Of a stretch of 64,000 bases of DNA, positions 54,540-63,858 are shown in pieces. This DNA is from Deltaproteobacteria bacterium (GTDB lineage: Bacteria; Desulfobacterota; Binatia; HRBIN30; JACQVA1). The number at the start of each line of letters is the position of its first letter. The first letter of the stretch is position 1. The notes under the pieces were generated by a model. It worked only from the letters and a program-made list of their open reading frames with translations, searched no databases and was not told where the DNA came from. Location: assembly GCA_016178705.1 (NCBI GenBank), contig JACOST010000027.1:1-64000 (forward strand), read 5' to 3'. Made by a program: the position numbers and the translations under genes.

Positions 54540-56162
54540 ATGGTCGTCCGCTCCGAATCGCGCGCATCCGCATCCAACACCGCCGCCAGCACCGTCGACA
54601 GCCGCTACGGCCGCTACGTGCTCGCGGTGTTGGTTGTGGTCTACGTTTTCAACTTCATCGATCGACAGATCTTGTCCATCCTCGCCGAGCGCATCAAGAA
54701 GGACCTCGACCTCACCGACGCGCAGATCGGATTTCTCTACGGTACTGCCTTCGCCGTTTTCTACTCGATCTTCGGCATTCCGCTCGGACGCCTGGCCGAC
54801 GTATGGGATCGCCGGCGGTTAATCGCGATTGGGCTCGGGTTCTGGAGTGTGATGACGGCACTGTCGGGGCTGGCGCGCACCTTCACGCAGCTCGGACTCG
54901 CGCGTATCGGCGTCGGCGTCGGCGAGGCCAGCATGTCGCCGGCAGCGTCCTCGTTGCTGGCGGATTATTTTACGGTGAAACGACGCGCGACGGTGATGGC
55001 GGTGCATCAGAGTGCCATCTTCATCGGCTCGGGACTCGGTCTCGGCATTGGCGGCTTGATCGTCGAGCGCTGGGACGCGGCGTGGGCCGGCGCGATGCCG
55101 CCGTTTGGTTTGCGTGGCTGGCAAGTCGCGTTCTTCGTTGTCGGCATTCCGGGCGTCCTGCTGTCGCTGTGGGCGCGGACGCTGCGCGAACCCCCACGTG
55201 GGCAAGCCGACGGAATCTTCTCCCCGCTTGAAGCGAATCCATTGCAGCAGTTCGGCCGTGAGCTGCGGGCCGTCGTGCCGCCGTTTACGGTGCTGCATCT
55301 GCTGCTGGTTCGTGCCGGCACTCGCGCGCTTGCGCTCAACCTGGCTGCGGCACTCGGTGTCGCGGGGTTGGCCACGCTGCTGACGAACTGGCTCGGCAAC
55401 CCGGTGCAATGGGTCGCCCTCGGCATCGGTCTGTATGCGGCGATCTCGTGGGCGCAAGCGTTGGTGCGACGCGACCCCGTCTGCTTCGAGTTGATGTTCG
55501 GCACGCCGTCTCTGCGCTACGCCGCGGCGTGCTTTTCGTTCCTCGCCGCCGCCGGCTACGGCCTCAACTTCTGGACCGCACCGTTCTTCATCCGGGTCCA
55601 CGGCATGACCGAGTCGCAAGCCGGGTTGATGATCGGCGGCACCCACGCGCTGGCGGGATTGATCGGCGTGAATCTCGGCGGCGTGCTGGCCGACCGCTGG
55701 CGCCAACGCACGCTGAACGGACGCTTGTACGTGACGATCATGACGGCGTTGCTGCCGGTTCCGTTTGCGATAGTGGTGCTCACGACGCAGAGCACAATGC
55801 TGGCGACCGTCTTCTACTTCCCGCAGTCGCTGTTTGGTGCGTTGTGGTCGGGCGCAGCGGTCTCGACGATTCAGGATCTGGTGTTGCCGCGCATGCGGGC
55901 GACCGCGGCCGCGGCGTATCTCCTGATGGTAACTTTCGTCGGACTAGCACTCGGCCCTTACATGGTTGGCCGCCTCAGCGTCGGGCTCGGCAGTTTGCGC
56001 GGCGCGATGTTGTGTGGCTTGGGCGCGAACGCGCTGGCGCTACTGTTCGGCTGGCTCGCGACGAGACACTTGCCGCACGATGAGTCGAGCAAGCTCGACC
56101 GCGCCCGCGCGGCTGGGGAAGAAGGACTGGACGGTGTGACGGCGGTACGCGCCGCGAGCTGA
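54540..56162 (+). CDS. MFS transporter, spinster-like
   Basis: 540 residues. The N-terminal YVFNFIDRQILSILAERIKKDLDL (in part) and GIPLGRLADVWDRRRLI (motif A) are typical of the spinster-like/hexuronate branch of MFS carriers. GVGVGEASMSPAASSLLADYF lies in TM4-5. A central insertion of about 80 residues (FSPLEANPLQQFGRELRAVV onward) gives an extra length and hydrophobic segments beyond the usual 12. The substrate is unknown. Degenerate TTTCACG-type repeat words stand in front of it. Confidence 0.85.
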   Translation: MVVRSESRASASNTAASTVDSRYGRYVLAVLVVVYVFNFIDRQILSILAERIKKDLDLTDAQIGFLYGTAFAVFYSIFGIPLGRLADVWDRRRLIAIGLGFWSVMTALSGLARTFTQLGLARIGVGVGEASMSPAASSLLADYFTVKRRATVMAVHQSAIFIGSGLGLGIGGLIVERWDAAWAGAMPPFGLRGWQVAFFVVGIPGVLLSLWARTLREPPRGQADGIFSPLEANPLQQFGRELRAVVPPFTVLHLLLVRAGTRALALNLAAALGVAGLATLLTNWLGNPVQWVALGIGLYAAISWAQALVRRDPVCFELMFGTPSLRYAAACFSFLAAAGYGLNFWTAPFFIRVHGMTESQAGLMIGGTHALAGLIGVNLGGVLADRWRQRTLNGRLYVTIMTALLPVPFAIVVLTTQSTMLATVFYFPQSLFGALWSGAAVSTIQDLVLPRMRATAAAAYLLMVTFVGLALGPYMVGRLSVGLGSLRGAMLCGLGANALALLFGWLATRHLPHDESSKLDRARAAGEEGLDGVTAVRAAS

Positions 56163-56186
56163 GTGTCCGCGCGTTACCAGAACAGC

Positions 56187-56238
56187 GAGCCCGGTTTACC
56201 GGGCTTGATTATCTCAGCCGGGAGATTCATCTCCCGGC
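56187..56238. repeat. left REP pair of the RAYT element
   Basis: Two hairpins in a row: GAGCCCGGTTTACCGGGCTT and AGCCGGGAGATTCATCTCCC. The same pair in the same orientation stands upstream of the transposase gene at 56769. Confidence 0.85.
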
Positions 56239-56285
56239 GTCTTGCCGGTGACGTTCCCGGGCACGGAAGCATCCTGAGTCCAGAT

Positions 56286-56336
56286 CCGGGGAATGAATTC
56301 CCCGGCTGACGCGCCTGGAAGTCGGCTCAAGCCGAC
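56286..56336. repeat. additional hairpins at the 3' end of the RAYT gene
   Basis: CCGGGGAATGAATTCCCCGG and GTCGGCTCAAGCCGAC are two more perfect palindromes. The second overlaps the last codons of the transposase gene. Confidence 0.75.
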
Positions 56337-56767
56337 TCGGTGCTGAGGGGACCGATATCGGTTGAGCGTTCATACAATGGAATCACCGTTCCGGCTCGAT
56401 GGTGCTCCGCTTGGTTGGTCGCATACGCGATGACCTTCGGCAGCGAGCGCTCGCCAATCGTCAATGCGCCGTACCCCTCTTGCCACTTGAACGCGGGATC
56501 TGGCGGCCTGCGGTTGGCGGCACGAGAACTCGCGCCTTTGAGGTGTCGTATGCATTCGGCGATGGGCATCGTCGGCGGAATCGATATCACGACGTGAACG
56601 TGGTCCTCGACGTGTCCGAGCGCGTGAAGGACGAGCCGTAGCTCCCGAGCCTTGGCGCGGATGACGTTGTCGATAACCTGCGCGCGATCGCCGTCGATCA
56701 ACGGTAGCCGCCGGTATGTTGCCCAGATCAGATGATAGTGAAGCCGCCAATACGCCATGCTAAACAT
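56327..56767 (-). CDS. REP-associated tyrosine transposase (RAYT, IS200/Y1 type)
   Basis: 146 residues. The Y1-transposase fold is clear: WRLHYHLIWATYRRLPLI at the start, the HUH metal motif in VEDHVHVVISIPP, and the catalytic Tyr in KVIAYATNQAEHH. RHLKGASSR precedes a conserved WQEGYGALTIG region. The frame is open 15 codons further upstream, but those are encoded by the REP hairpin itself; MFSMAYW is therefore the start. RAYTs are domesticated single-copy transposases that mobilise REP hairpins in cis or in trans. Here the gene lies between direct copies of a REP pair. Confidence 0.85.
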   Translation of the reverse strand: MFSMAYWRLHYHLIWATYRRLPLIDGDRAQVIDNVIRAKARELRLVLHALGHVEDHVHVVISIPPTMPIAECIRHLKGASSRAANRRPPDPAFKWQEGYGALTIGERSLPKVIAYATNQAEHHRAGTVIPLYERSTDIGPLSTESA

Positions 56768-56768
56768 C

Positions 56769-56819
56769 GAGCCCGGTTTACCGGGCTTACTCTCCTTAGC
56801 CGGGAGATTCATCTCCCGG
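56769..56819. repeat. right REP pair of the RAYT element
   Basis: GAGCCCGGTTTACCGGGCTT and AGCCGGGAGATTCATCTCCC again, one base before the gene's start codon. The spacing between hairpins differs by one base from the left pair. The hairpin adjoins the promoter/leader and may control translation. Confidence 0.85.
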
Positions 56820-56851
56820 ACGACGGAGCCTCGTCGCTCTCGACCGCATCC

Positions 56852-58879
56852 TCAACCTTCGCTGACCGCTCCTATCAACGGCGAAGCCTCTGGTCCCCGC
56901 AACATCTGGTACCACGCGCGCGACGCTTCGATCATGATCAAGCCGACCAAGGTCATGAACAACGCCGTCACCGCTGCGTCGAGCCGTAGGTTGAAAATCT
57001 GCGTGCGGGTTTCACCGATCTTTGCCACCACGACGCTGCCGGCGTCGAGTGCCGCGGAGAGCTTGTCGGCCTGCGCAAGAAAACCGATCGTGGGATCGGG
57101 TGACAGGATCTTCTGGTAGCCGGCGGTCATCGTCACCGCGAGGAGCCACGCGAGCGGCACGAGGGTTGTCCAAGCATAGCGAACCTTGCCGCCGCGAATC
57201 AGAAACGTCGTGGCGACCGCAAGCGCGATCGCGGCGAGCAACTGATTCGAGATGCCGAACAGCGGCCACAGGATGTTGATGCCGCCGAGCGGATCAATCA
57301 CGCCTTGATAGAGGAAGTAACCCCACGAGCCGACGACGATGGTGCTGGTGAGCAGCACGCTCGGATACGAGCTGGTGCGGCCGAGCGGTTCCCACAGGTG
57401 CCCGAGCAAGTCTTGCAGCATGAAGCGGCCGACCCGCGTGCCGGCGTCGAGCGTGGTGAGAATGAACAGCGCCTCGAACATGATCGCGAAGTGGTACCAC
57501 AACGCCAACGCGCCGCCGCCGAGTGTGCGCGCGAAGATGTGCGCCATCCCGACCGCGAGACTCGGCGCGCCGCCGGTGCGCGCGAACAACGAGTGCTCGC
57601 CGATCTCTGTCGCCAACGTCTCCATCTCGGGCGCCGTGACCGGAAATCCCCACGCGGAAATGGTCGCTGTGGCGGCCACCGGATCGGCACCGACGATGCC
57701 GGCGGGGCTGTTGATCGCGAAGTATATCCCCGGCTGCAACGCCGCGGCGGCGATCATCGCCATGATCGCGACGAATGATTCGAGCAGCATGCAGCCGTAG
57801 CCGATCATGGGCGCGTCGGTTTCCTCGCTGAGGAGTTTGGGAGTCGTCCCCGATGCGATGAGTGAGTGGAATCCGGAGATCGCGCCGCAGGCGATGGTAA
57901 TGAAGCAGAACGGAAACACTTTGCCGGCAAAGATAGGTCCGGTGCCATCGATGAAGCGGGTGAGCGCCGGCAACTGAATCTCCGGGCGCATCACGATGAT
58001 GCCGATCGCCAGCGCGCCGATGGTCCCGAGCTTGACGAAGGTGGAGAGATAATCGCGCGGCGCCAGCAGCAGCCACACCGGCACGACCGACGCCGCGAAG
58101 CCGTACAGGATGATCGCCCACGCCAGTTGCGTGGCGTTGAGCGTGAACATCTCGGCGAAGTATGGATGCTGATCCACCCAGCGACCGCCGACGAGCGCGC
58201 CGACGAGCAGGATCAATCCAATCGCCGTGGCGCCCTTCACGTCGTGCGGCCGGATCACCTTCATATACCAGCCCATGATCATCGCGATGGGGATCGTCGC
58301 GCTGACCGTAAACGTTCCCCAGGGGCTGTGGCGCAACGCGTTGACGACCACCAGCGCGAGCACGGCGATCAGGATGATCATGATCGAGAACACGCCGACC
58401 AGCGCGGCGAAGCCGCCCAAAGGCCCGATTTCATCTTTCGCCATCTGGCCGAGCGAGCGACCGTCGCGTCGCAGGCTGCCACACAAGATGCAGAAGTCTT
58501 GCACCGCCCCGCCGAGCACGACGCCGGCGAGGATCCACAACGTGCCGGGCAAATAGCCAAACTGCGCGGCGAGCGTCGGCCCGATCAACGGACCGGGCCC
58601 GGCGATGGCGGCGAAGTGATGGCCGAAGACCACCCAGCGGTTAGTCGGTACGAAGTCGCGCCCGTCGTTGATGCGCTCGGCGGGCGTCCGATTCTCCGGG
58701 CTGAGTGCGAACAACTTCGCCGCGAGAAACGCACCATAGAAACGGTAGGCGATCGAATAAACCGCCACCGCGGCGATCACGAACCACACCGCGTTCACCG
58801 TTTCGCCGCGCCAGATCGCGAGGGTGCCGATCGCATACGCCCCCGCCGCCGCCACCGCGGCCCACATCAATGCCCGCAT
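56852..58879 (-). CDS. cstA: carbon starvation protein A (pyruvate/peptide transporter)
   Basis: 675 residues, about 16 membrane segments. [31 protein letters not shown] (in part) is the hallmark of CstA, with [17 protein letters not shown] and [12 protein letters not shown] further on. The C-terminal CstA_5TM part ends at [19 protein letters not shown] lies just before the ATG. CstA proteins import pyruvate or peptides on carbon limitation. Single gene; its upstream region is 210 bases and shows no clear CRP site. Confidence 0.95.
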   Translation of the reverse strand: MRALMWAAVAAAGAYAIGTLAIWRGETVNAVWFVIAAVAVYSIAYRFYGAFLAAKLFALSPENRTPAERINDGRDFVPTNRWVVFGHHFAAIAGPGPLIGPTLAAQFGYLPGTLWILAGVVLGGAVQDFCILCGSLRRDGRSLGQMAKDEIGPLGGFAALVGVFSIMIILIAVLALVVVNALRHSPWGTFTVSATIPIAMIMGWYMKVIRPHDVKGATAIGLILLVGALVGGRWVDQHPYFAEMFTLNATQLAWAIILYGFAASVVPVWLLLAPRDYLSTFVKLGTIGALAIGIIVMRPEIQLPALTRFIDGTGPIFAGKVFPFCFITIACGAISGFHSLIASGTTPKLLSEETDAPMIGYGCMLLESFVAIMAMIAAAALQPGIYFAINSPAGIVGADPVAATATISAWGFPVTAPEMETLATEIGEHSLFARTGGAPSLAVGMAHIFARTLGGGALALWYHFAIMFEALFILTTLDAGTRVGRFMLQDLLGHLWEPLGRTSSYPSVLLTSTIVVGSWGYFLYQGVIDPLGGINILWPLFGISNQLLAAIALAVATTFLIRGGKVRYAWTTLVPLAWLLAVTMTAGYQKILSPDPTIGFLAQADKLSAALDAGSVVVAKIGETRTQIFNLRLDAAVTALFMTLVGLIMIEASRAWYQMLRGPEASPLIGAVSEG

Positions 58880-59089
58880 CTCATCCTGCCTCCGTCACGC
58901 CGGCTGACATACACGATCGAGCCGGTCCGAGGGAAGGTCGCGGGGAGCGGGTAGCGAGGTGTGTTTGAACTTGTCATTCTGAGCATCCGCCCTTGCCAGC
59001 GTCTGACGACAGTGCCTCGGGCAACACGACCTCGTCCGCAACGTTCCAGGGCAGTCGTAGTGCGCCGCGGCGTGTGCTAATCGCGGATC

Positions 59090-60481
59090 ATGCAGTTAGC
59101 CAAGACCATCCAGCCCCTGTTGGACGACGCGTTTCACGAACTCAACGTGAAGTTTGAAGAGAGCTTGCGGCGGAAAAGCGCGGACTTGACCCGCAGGGGC
59201 CTGGCGTCGAGTGGGGTCGCCATTCGCCCGATCGAGCAGGAATTCGAGCGCGACACGCGCGAACGACAACACGCATTCTTAGCAGTGGTGAAGAAGTGCC
59301 TAGCGTTGCCGGCAACTCAGCGATTTTCCCGAACCGAGCTGCTGGAATACCTGCGAGAGTTCGCAGTGAGATCTTTGGGGGCCCAGATCGATGCGCAGGA
59401 GGGCAGGTTGCGCAAACATGCCCAAAGCATCCTGTCTTCGTACCCTCTCAACGGCACGAAGCTTGGCCGTGAGCGCGTGCTGCGCGCGGTCACGGCCGAA
59501 CTGGAGACCATGGTTGCCGCGGCAGACACGTCCATTCAAGGTGACAGGACCTTGGGTCAAACCGACAAAGCTGCGGACCCTGTCAGCAAGAGCATTCACG
59601 TCCGGGACTTGGCTCGCGAGTTGATCAAGGACATCGAAGACAGTCGGCTCCCTCCGGAATCAATCGTGCTCAAGGCCTCGCGCCTCGCCCAGATGTCCAA
59701 TGCTCCCGAGAACACGAAACACTGGCTGACGTGTGAACAACGCGGCTACAACCTCCAAGAGGCGGTTTCGCGCGAGTACCTCACGCACACACGGCGTTGG
59801 ATCGATCCCATCAACAACAAGGCCCGCTGGGGCCCGCTCGGTGCCTGCGATGCTGAGATCAGTGCTCACGAACGGAGGCTTGCGGGCGTCGCGCCACACA
59901 ACGTTGCAGAAGCGCGCGAGCACATAGGTGCGATCTCGCATCTCCGCACTATACGGACCACGGTCTTGGCGCTGATCCACAGTTTCGCAGCAGGCCTCTA
60001 CTACGAGAGTGTCTTCAGCGGCATGGCAGAGAGCATATTCGAACAGCGGAAGGAGGAGGTTGATGCGCTTCTCGCAGCTCGTTGTGCGGATGCCCTAGAG
60101 AAAGTCGCTTCCATCTGTGACCGGTTGGCAGAGGGTAATCGAGAGGCCGTCAGTCAGGCGCTGATTACGTGTCGGCGAATGATCGACGATTTCGCAGACT
60201 CCGTGTATCCCGCGTCCGACAAGACCGTTGAAGTCGAGGGTAACGAGGTGAAATTGGACGCGAAGCATGCTCTGAATCGTCTCAATCAGTACGTGCGCGA
60301 GAAGACCTCGAGCCACTCGAGGCGAACTCGCATCCGCCAAACACTGACCAACCTGTATGACCGCGTTTGCGCAGGGGTGCACGATGAGGTCACCGCGGAG
60401 GAAGCGCGGTGCCTCTTTCTCGACACGTACTTGACCTTGGGCGAGATCCTGACACTCCGAGACCGCGACGAGACACACTGA
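59090..60481 (+). CDS. AbiTii-domain protein (candidate abortive-infection protein)
   Basis: 463 residues. Residues 1-165 are helical and charged, without known match. Residues 176-222 match the AbiTii pattern: ELIKDIEDSRLPPESIVLKA, then RLAQMSNAPENTKHWLTCEQ and RGYN. A C-terminal helical domain ends CAGVHDEVTAEEARCLFLDT and YLTLGEIL, the typical finish of AbiTii proteins with a conserved His/Glu that may be a nuclease site. AbiTii occurs in phage-resistance loci. Lower GC than the neighbouring cstA, suggesting recent acquisition. Confidence 0.7.
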   Translation: MQLAKTIQPLLDDAFHELNVKFEESLRRKSADLTRRGLASSGVAIRPIEQEFERDTRERQHAFLAVVKKCLALPATQRFSRTELLEYLREFAVRSLGAQIDAQEGRLRKHAQSILSSYPLNGTKLGRERVLRAVTAELETMVAAADTSIQGDRTLGQTDKAADPVSKSIHVRDLARELIKDIEDSRLPPESIVLKASRLAQMSNAPENTKHWLTCEQRGYNLQEAVSREYLTHTRRWIDPINNKARWGPLGACDAEISAHERRLAGVAPHNVAEAREHIGAISHLRTIRTTVLALIHSFAAGLYYESVFSGMAESIFEQRKEEVDALLAARCADALEKVASICDRLAEGNREAVSQALITCRRMIDDFADSVYPASDKTVEVEGNEVKLDAKHALNRLNQYVREKTSSHSRRTRIRQTLTNLYDRVCAGVHDEVTAEEARCLFLDTYLTLGEILTLRDRDETH

Positions 60482-60505
60482 CCGCACGGCGGTGGGAGGT
60501 CCCGG

Positions 60506-60682
60506 ATGCAGACTGACCTCGCCCCTCGATACGCAGCCCTTGGGTACGAAGTCTTCGGCTTCTACTCTCAGGACTGCTACTCGGGGAACCGGTTGTTGTT
60601 AGGGAATCCAATACCCATTTGCCCGAGCGGATCGCGAAGCGATCGTATCGAGGGCGTTCGTGCGCAAAGCCTGTCCCGGTAG
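60506..60682 (+). CDS. possible small protein or gene remnant after the AbiTii gene
   Basis: 58 codons with GGGAGG six bases before the ATG. The first 33 (MQTDLAPRYAALGYEVFGF and on) have coding-like composition; the rest reads through repeat sequence and stops in the palindrome at 60683. It could be a truncated partner of the AbiTii gene or chance. Confidence 0.25.
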   Translation: MQTDLAPRYAALGYEVFGFYSQDCYSGNRLLLGNPIPICPSGSRSDRIEGVRAQSLSR

Positions 60683-60750
60683 GGGCGACGCATGCGTCGC
60701 CCGCGAATTAGCAGACCGGCAGAGAACGGAGGGCGATGCATGCATCGCCC
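60683..60750. repeat. 20-bp palindromes, copies 3 and 4, head to head
   Basis: GGGCGACGCATGCGTCGCCC, preceded by GTAG, and GGGCGATGCATGCATCGCCC, followed by CTAC, stand 28 bases apart facing one another. They sit in a 400-base gap that contains no other feature I can support. Confidence 0.8.
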
Positions 60751-60882
60751 CTACGGTGCCGAGACGTTCGTGCGCTGCGTTCAGGATGATCCACCGGCCG
60801 CACAACAACTATCTTGACACAACGTTAGGGTTCGCTGAGAACGATCGTCAGGCCGCCGCTACTCGCGGCGAGCCGAATCGAC

Positions 60883-63456
60883 GTGACAGCCTACAGTCTC
60901 CGGATGCCGGTGCGCTTTTTGCGCGGGAACTACGCGCGGCTGGCGCTAACCGTCGTCGCACTTGCATGCGGCGTCGGGTTGGTGTGCGCGATCGATTTGG
61001 TCAACCGAGCTGTCCTGCGCGCCTTCGTCGAGGTCATCGACACCATGGCCGGTCGCGCCGCGTTGCAAGTGACGGCGGGGGAGGGCGGTGTGTTCGGCGA
61101 GTCGATCGCGGCCACGGTGTCCACCGTGCCGGGGGTTGAGCTGGCCGTGCCGGTGGTGAGTGCGGCCGCGTTTACCGCCGACGATAGTGCGGAGTTCGTC
61201 ACCATCCAAGGCGTCGACATCGCCAACGAACAAGCGGTCCGCACTTACGACGCTCGCGACGAGGGCGGCGTAGAGATGGATGACCCGCTGGTGTTTCTCA
61301 ATCAGACCGACTCGATCATTGTGACGCGACCGTTCGCTGAGCGGCGGGGCCTGGCGGTCAACGACCAGATCCCGTTGGTGACGCCGACTGGTCGCCGCAA
61401 CTTTACGATTCGCGCCTTGCTGGAGCCGGTCGGGGTGGCGCGCGTGTACGGCGGCAACTTGGCGGTGATGGATCTCTACGCCGCCGAGCGCATGTTCACG
61501 CAGCCGGAGATGATCAATCGTATTGATGTCGTGGTCGGCCGCGACCAGATAGTGAGCAAGATCGCCGACGCGATCGCCGCGGTGTTGCCCGCGGGCTTGC
61601 GTGTCGAAGCGCCGGCGCAGCGCAAGATCGATTTGCACAAGGTGATGCAGTCGCTGCAGGTCGTGCTGCAGGGCGTCGGATCGCTTGGCTTGGTGGCCGG
61701 GTTCTTGATCGCGTTCAATCGACTGGCCACGGTCTTCGAACGCCGCGCCTGGCAGCTCGGCGTGATGCGCGCGCTCGGCGTACGGCAATGGACGCTGTGG
61801 TGGGAACTGGTGAAGGAGAGCCTGCTCCTCGGCGCCGCCGGTGTCGGGCTCGGCATCGTGCTCGGGCGCGCGCTGGCACGACTGCTCTTGCCAGTGATCG
61901 CGACGACGACAGCGGTCGCGTACAAGCTGGTCGCGCCGGACGCCGAGGTGTCGCTGACACTGCCGTCGCTCGTCCTGGCCACGGTGCTCGGACTCGGGGC
62001 GGCGCTGTTGGCCGCGGCGCTGCCGGCGTGGCGCGCCGCGCAGCTCGGCGTGGTGACGACGATCGGTGGCCGCGGCGTCGAACAGGAGAGCCCGGCATCG
62101 CGGGCGATGTGGTTGATGCGCGCGCTCATCGTGGTCGCCATCATCGCATGCGCGCTACTGCAATCGATCACGCAGTCGGCCGTCTGGGGACTGTTCGCCA
62201 CCGCGCTGATCGCGGTGGCCACGGCGCTGGCCGCGCGACCGCTGCTTGGACTGGCGGCGGCTGTCGTGTCGCCGCTGTTTCGTTCGCTGGGTGGACCGAG
62301 CGCGCGCTTTGCGGCTGCCGCGTTGCTCCACAACCCGCGCCGCATGGCGCTCACCGCGGGGACGCTCGGCGTTGGGCTCGGCAGCGTCTTGTGGCTGTGG
62401 ATGGTGGCGCGCAGCTTCGAGCAGTCGGTGATCGACTCGCTCAGCGGCGCGATGCGCGCCGATCTGGCCGTGACCTCGTCGAACATTGCCGCCGGTTTTC
62501 TCGAAGCGCCGGTCGATCAGCAGTTGCTCGCCGACTTGAAGGGCATTGCCGGCGTGAAAGCGGTGGCGGGTGAACGGGTGATCGATTGGCATCACGCAGA
62601 CGGTCCGATTGCGATCGACGCATTCGATCCCAGCTATTTCAGCGATCCCGCGTTCGGGCAGTTGCCGTTGCTCGGACGACACGCCACCGACGTGTGGGAG
62701 GCGGTCGCGCGCGGCGAGGCGGTGATTGTGTCGAGCAACTTCGCCTTGCACTTGCAGGTCGACGTTGGCGACACGATCACGCTCGACACGCCGAGCGGTG
62801 CGCTGGCGTTGCAAGTCGCCGGCATCACCATGGTGTTCATCTCGCCGCGCGGGACGATCGAGATGAGTCGCGCGCTGTTCGAGCGCACGTGGCACGACAC
62901 GCAGATCAACCATGCCTTCGTGCAAGTTGTGCCCGGCACCGCGGTGGCGGCGGTGCGCGACACGATCGCGCACGAGTTGGGCGGGCGCTACGGATTGCGC
63001 ATCCTGTCGTGCAGCGAACTGATCGACTTCTTTGCCAGCCAGGTGCGCCGCGCCTTCGCCGCCGCGCACGTGCTGGCGGCGATGGTGCTGCTGGTCGTGA
63101 TGCTGGGTATGGCCGATACGCTGGCCGCGAATGTCGCCGAGCGCACGCGCGAGTTGGGATCGATTCGCGCCATCGGCGTCCGCCGTCGCCAGGTGCAGCG
63201 GATGGTCTTGCTTGAAGGTGTCCTGCTGGGTGGTCTCGGCTTGGCGCTCGCGGTCCTGGCCGGCGGTGCGTTGGGTGCGTTGTGGGTCGACGCGACGTTT
63301 CCGTATCTGCTGGGCTGGACCTTGGAGCGGCACGTTCCCTATTTGCAAGCGGCGGCGGTAGCGGTGGCGGCCATCGCGGTCTGTCTCCTCGCGGCGCTCA
63401 TACCGGCGCGCCGGGCGTCACGCCTCGAACCGGCGGCGGCGCTGCGATACGAATGA
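60883..63456 (+). CDS. large FtsX-type ABC transporter permease
   Basis: 857 residues. An N-terminal membrane segment and a MacB-type periplasmic domain (AGRAALQVTAGEGGVFGE, TIQGVDIANEQAVRTYD) lead to a three-helix FtsX domain at about residues 260-400, with a typical cytoplasmic loop VMRALGVRQWTLWWELVKES (in part). A second periplasmic domain precedes another FtsX domain at about 720-850 (GSIRAIGVRRRQVQRMVLLEG in part). Two FtsX domains in one chain match lipoprotein- or lipid-export permeases. No ATP-binding subunit is adjacent; upstream is a repeat gap and downstream a convergent MFS gene. The GTG could be replaced by an ATG seven codons later. Confidence 0.85.
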   Translation: MTAYSLRMPVRFLRGNYARLALTVVALACGVGLVCAIDLVNRAVLRAFVEVIDTMAGRAALQVTAGEGGVFGESIAATVSTVPGVELAVPVVSAAAFTADDSAEFVTIQGVDIANEQAVRTYDARDEGGVEMDDPLVFLNQTDSIIVTRPFAERRGLAVNDQIPLVTPTGRRNFTIRALLEPVGVARVYGGNLAVMDLYAAERMFTQPEMINRIDVVVGRDQIVSKIADAIAAVLPAGLRVEAPAQRKIDLHKVMQSLQVVLQGVGSLGLVAGFLIAFNRLATVFERRAWQLGVMRALGVRQWTLWWELVKESLLLGAAGVGLGIVLGRALARLLLPVIATTTAVAYKLVAPDAEVSLTLPSLVLATVLGLGAALLAAALPAWRAAQLGVVTTIGGRGVEQESPASRAMWLMRALIVVAIIACALLQSITQSAVWGLFATALIAVATALAARPLLGLAAAVVSPLFRSLGGPSARFAAAALLHNPRRMALTAGTLGVGLGSVLWLWMVARSFEQSVIDSLSGAMRADLAVTSSNIAAGFLEAPVDQQLLADLKGIAGVKAVAGERVIDWHHADGPIAIDAFDPSYFSDPAFGQLPLLGRHATDVWEAVARGEAVIVSSNFALHLQVDVGDTITLDTPSGALALQVAGITMVFISPRGTIEMSRALFERTWHDTQINHAFVQVVPGTAVAAVRDTIAHELGGRYGLRILSCSELIDFFASQVRRAFAAAHVLAAMVLLVVMLGMADTLAANVAERTRELGSIRAIGVRRRQVQRMVLLEGVLLGGLGLALAVLAGGALGALWVDATFPYLLGWTLERHVPYLQAAAVAVAAIAVCLLAALIPARRASRLEPAAALRYE

Positions 63457-63858
63457 GCACGGCGCGACCACGTTAGCCTCGATTCAGGAAGGAAAGGAAA
63501 CCGCCGATGCACGCGGATGAACGCAGATGCGGAGTGCATCGCGATTCATCGCTTGATCACTCATTGCGTTTCGATGGAGCTAACCCTGATGTGACAGAAC
63601 ACGGGCGGCGGGGTTGCGGTTTGCCGGCACCAGTTACGCGGTTGGGCAAGGTTTGCCGTGCCATTCTTCACGTCATTGAGGATGATGTCTTGGGGAGGGC
63701 GAGGCTTCCGCCGAGCCGCCGCATCATTGCCGCATCATCGCCGCGCCGGCGGCTCGCCGGAAGGCTCGCCCTCCCAGATTCGCCCACCGATCTATTGTCA
63801 CATCGGGGCCAACGGATCTCTCCGGGCCCAATCGGCGGCTATCTGCGTACATCGGCGG
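63457..63858. other. 402-base repeat-bearing intergenic region
   Basis: Near 63508 lie words of the type GATGCACGCGGATGAACGCAGAT (degenerate 10-12-base repeat). Between 63693 and 63775 an imperfect inverted repeat pairs GGGAGGGCGAGGCTTCCGCC with its mirror GGAAGGCTCGCCCTCCC, with a CGCATCATTGC direct repeat in the loop. No convincing gene. Confidence 0.6.
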
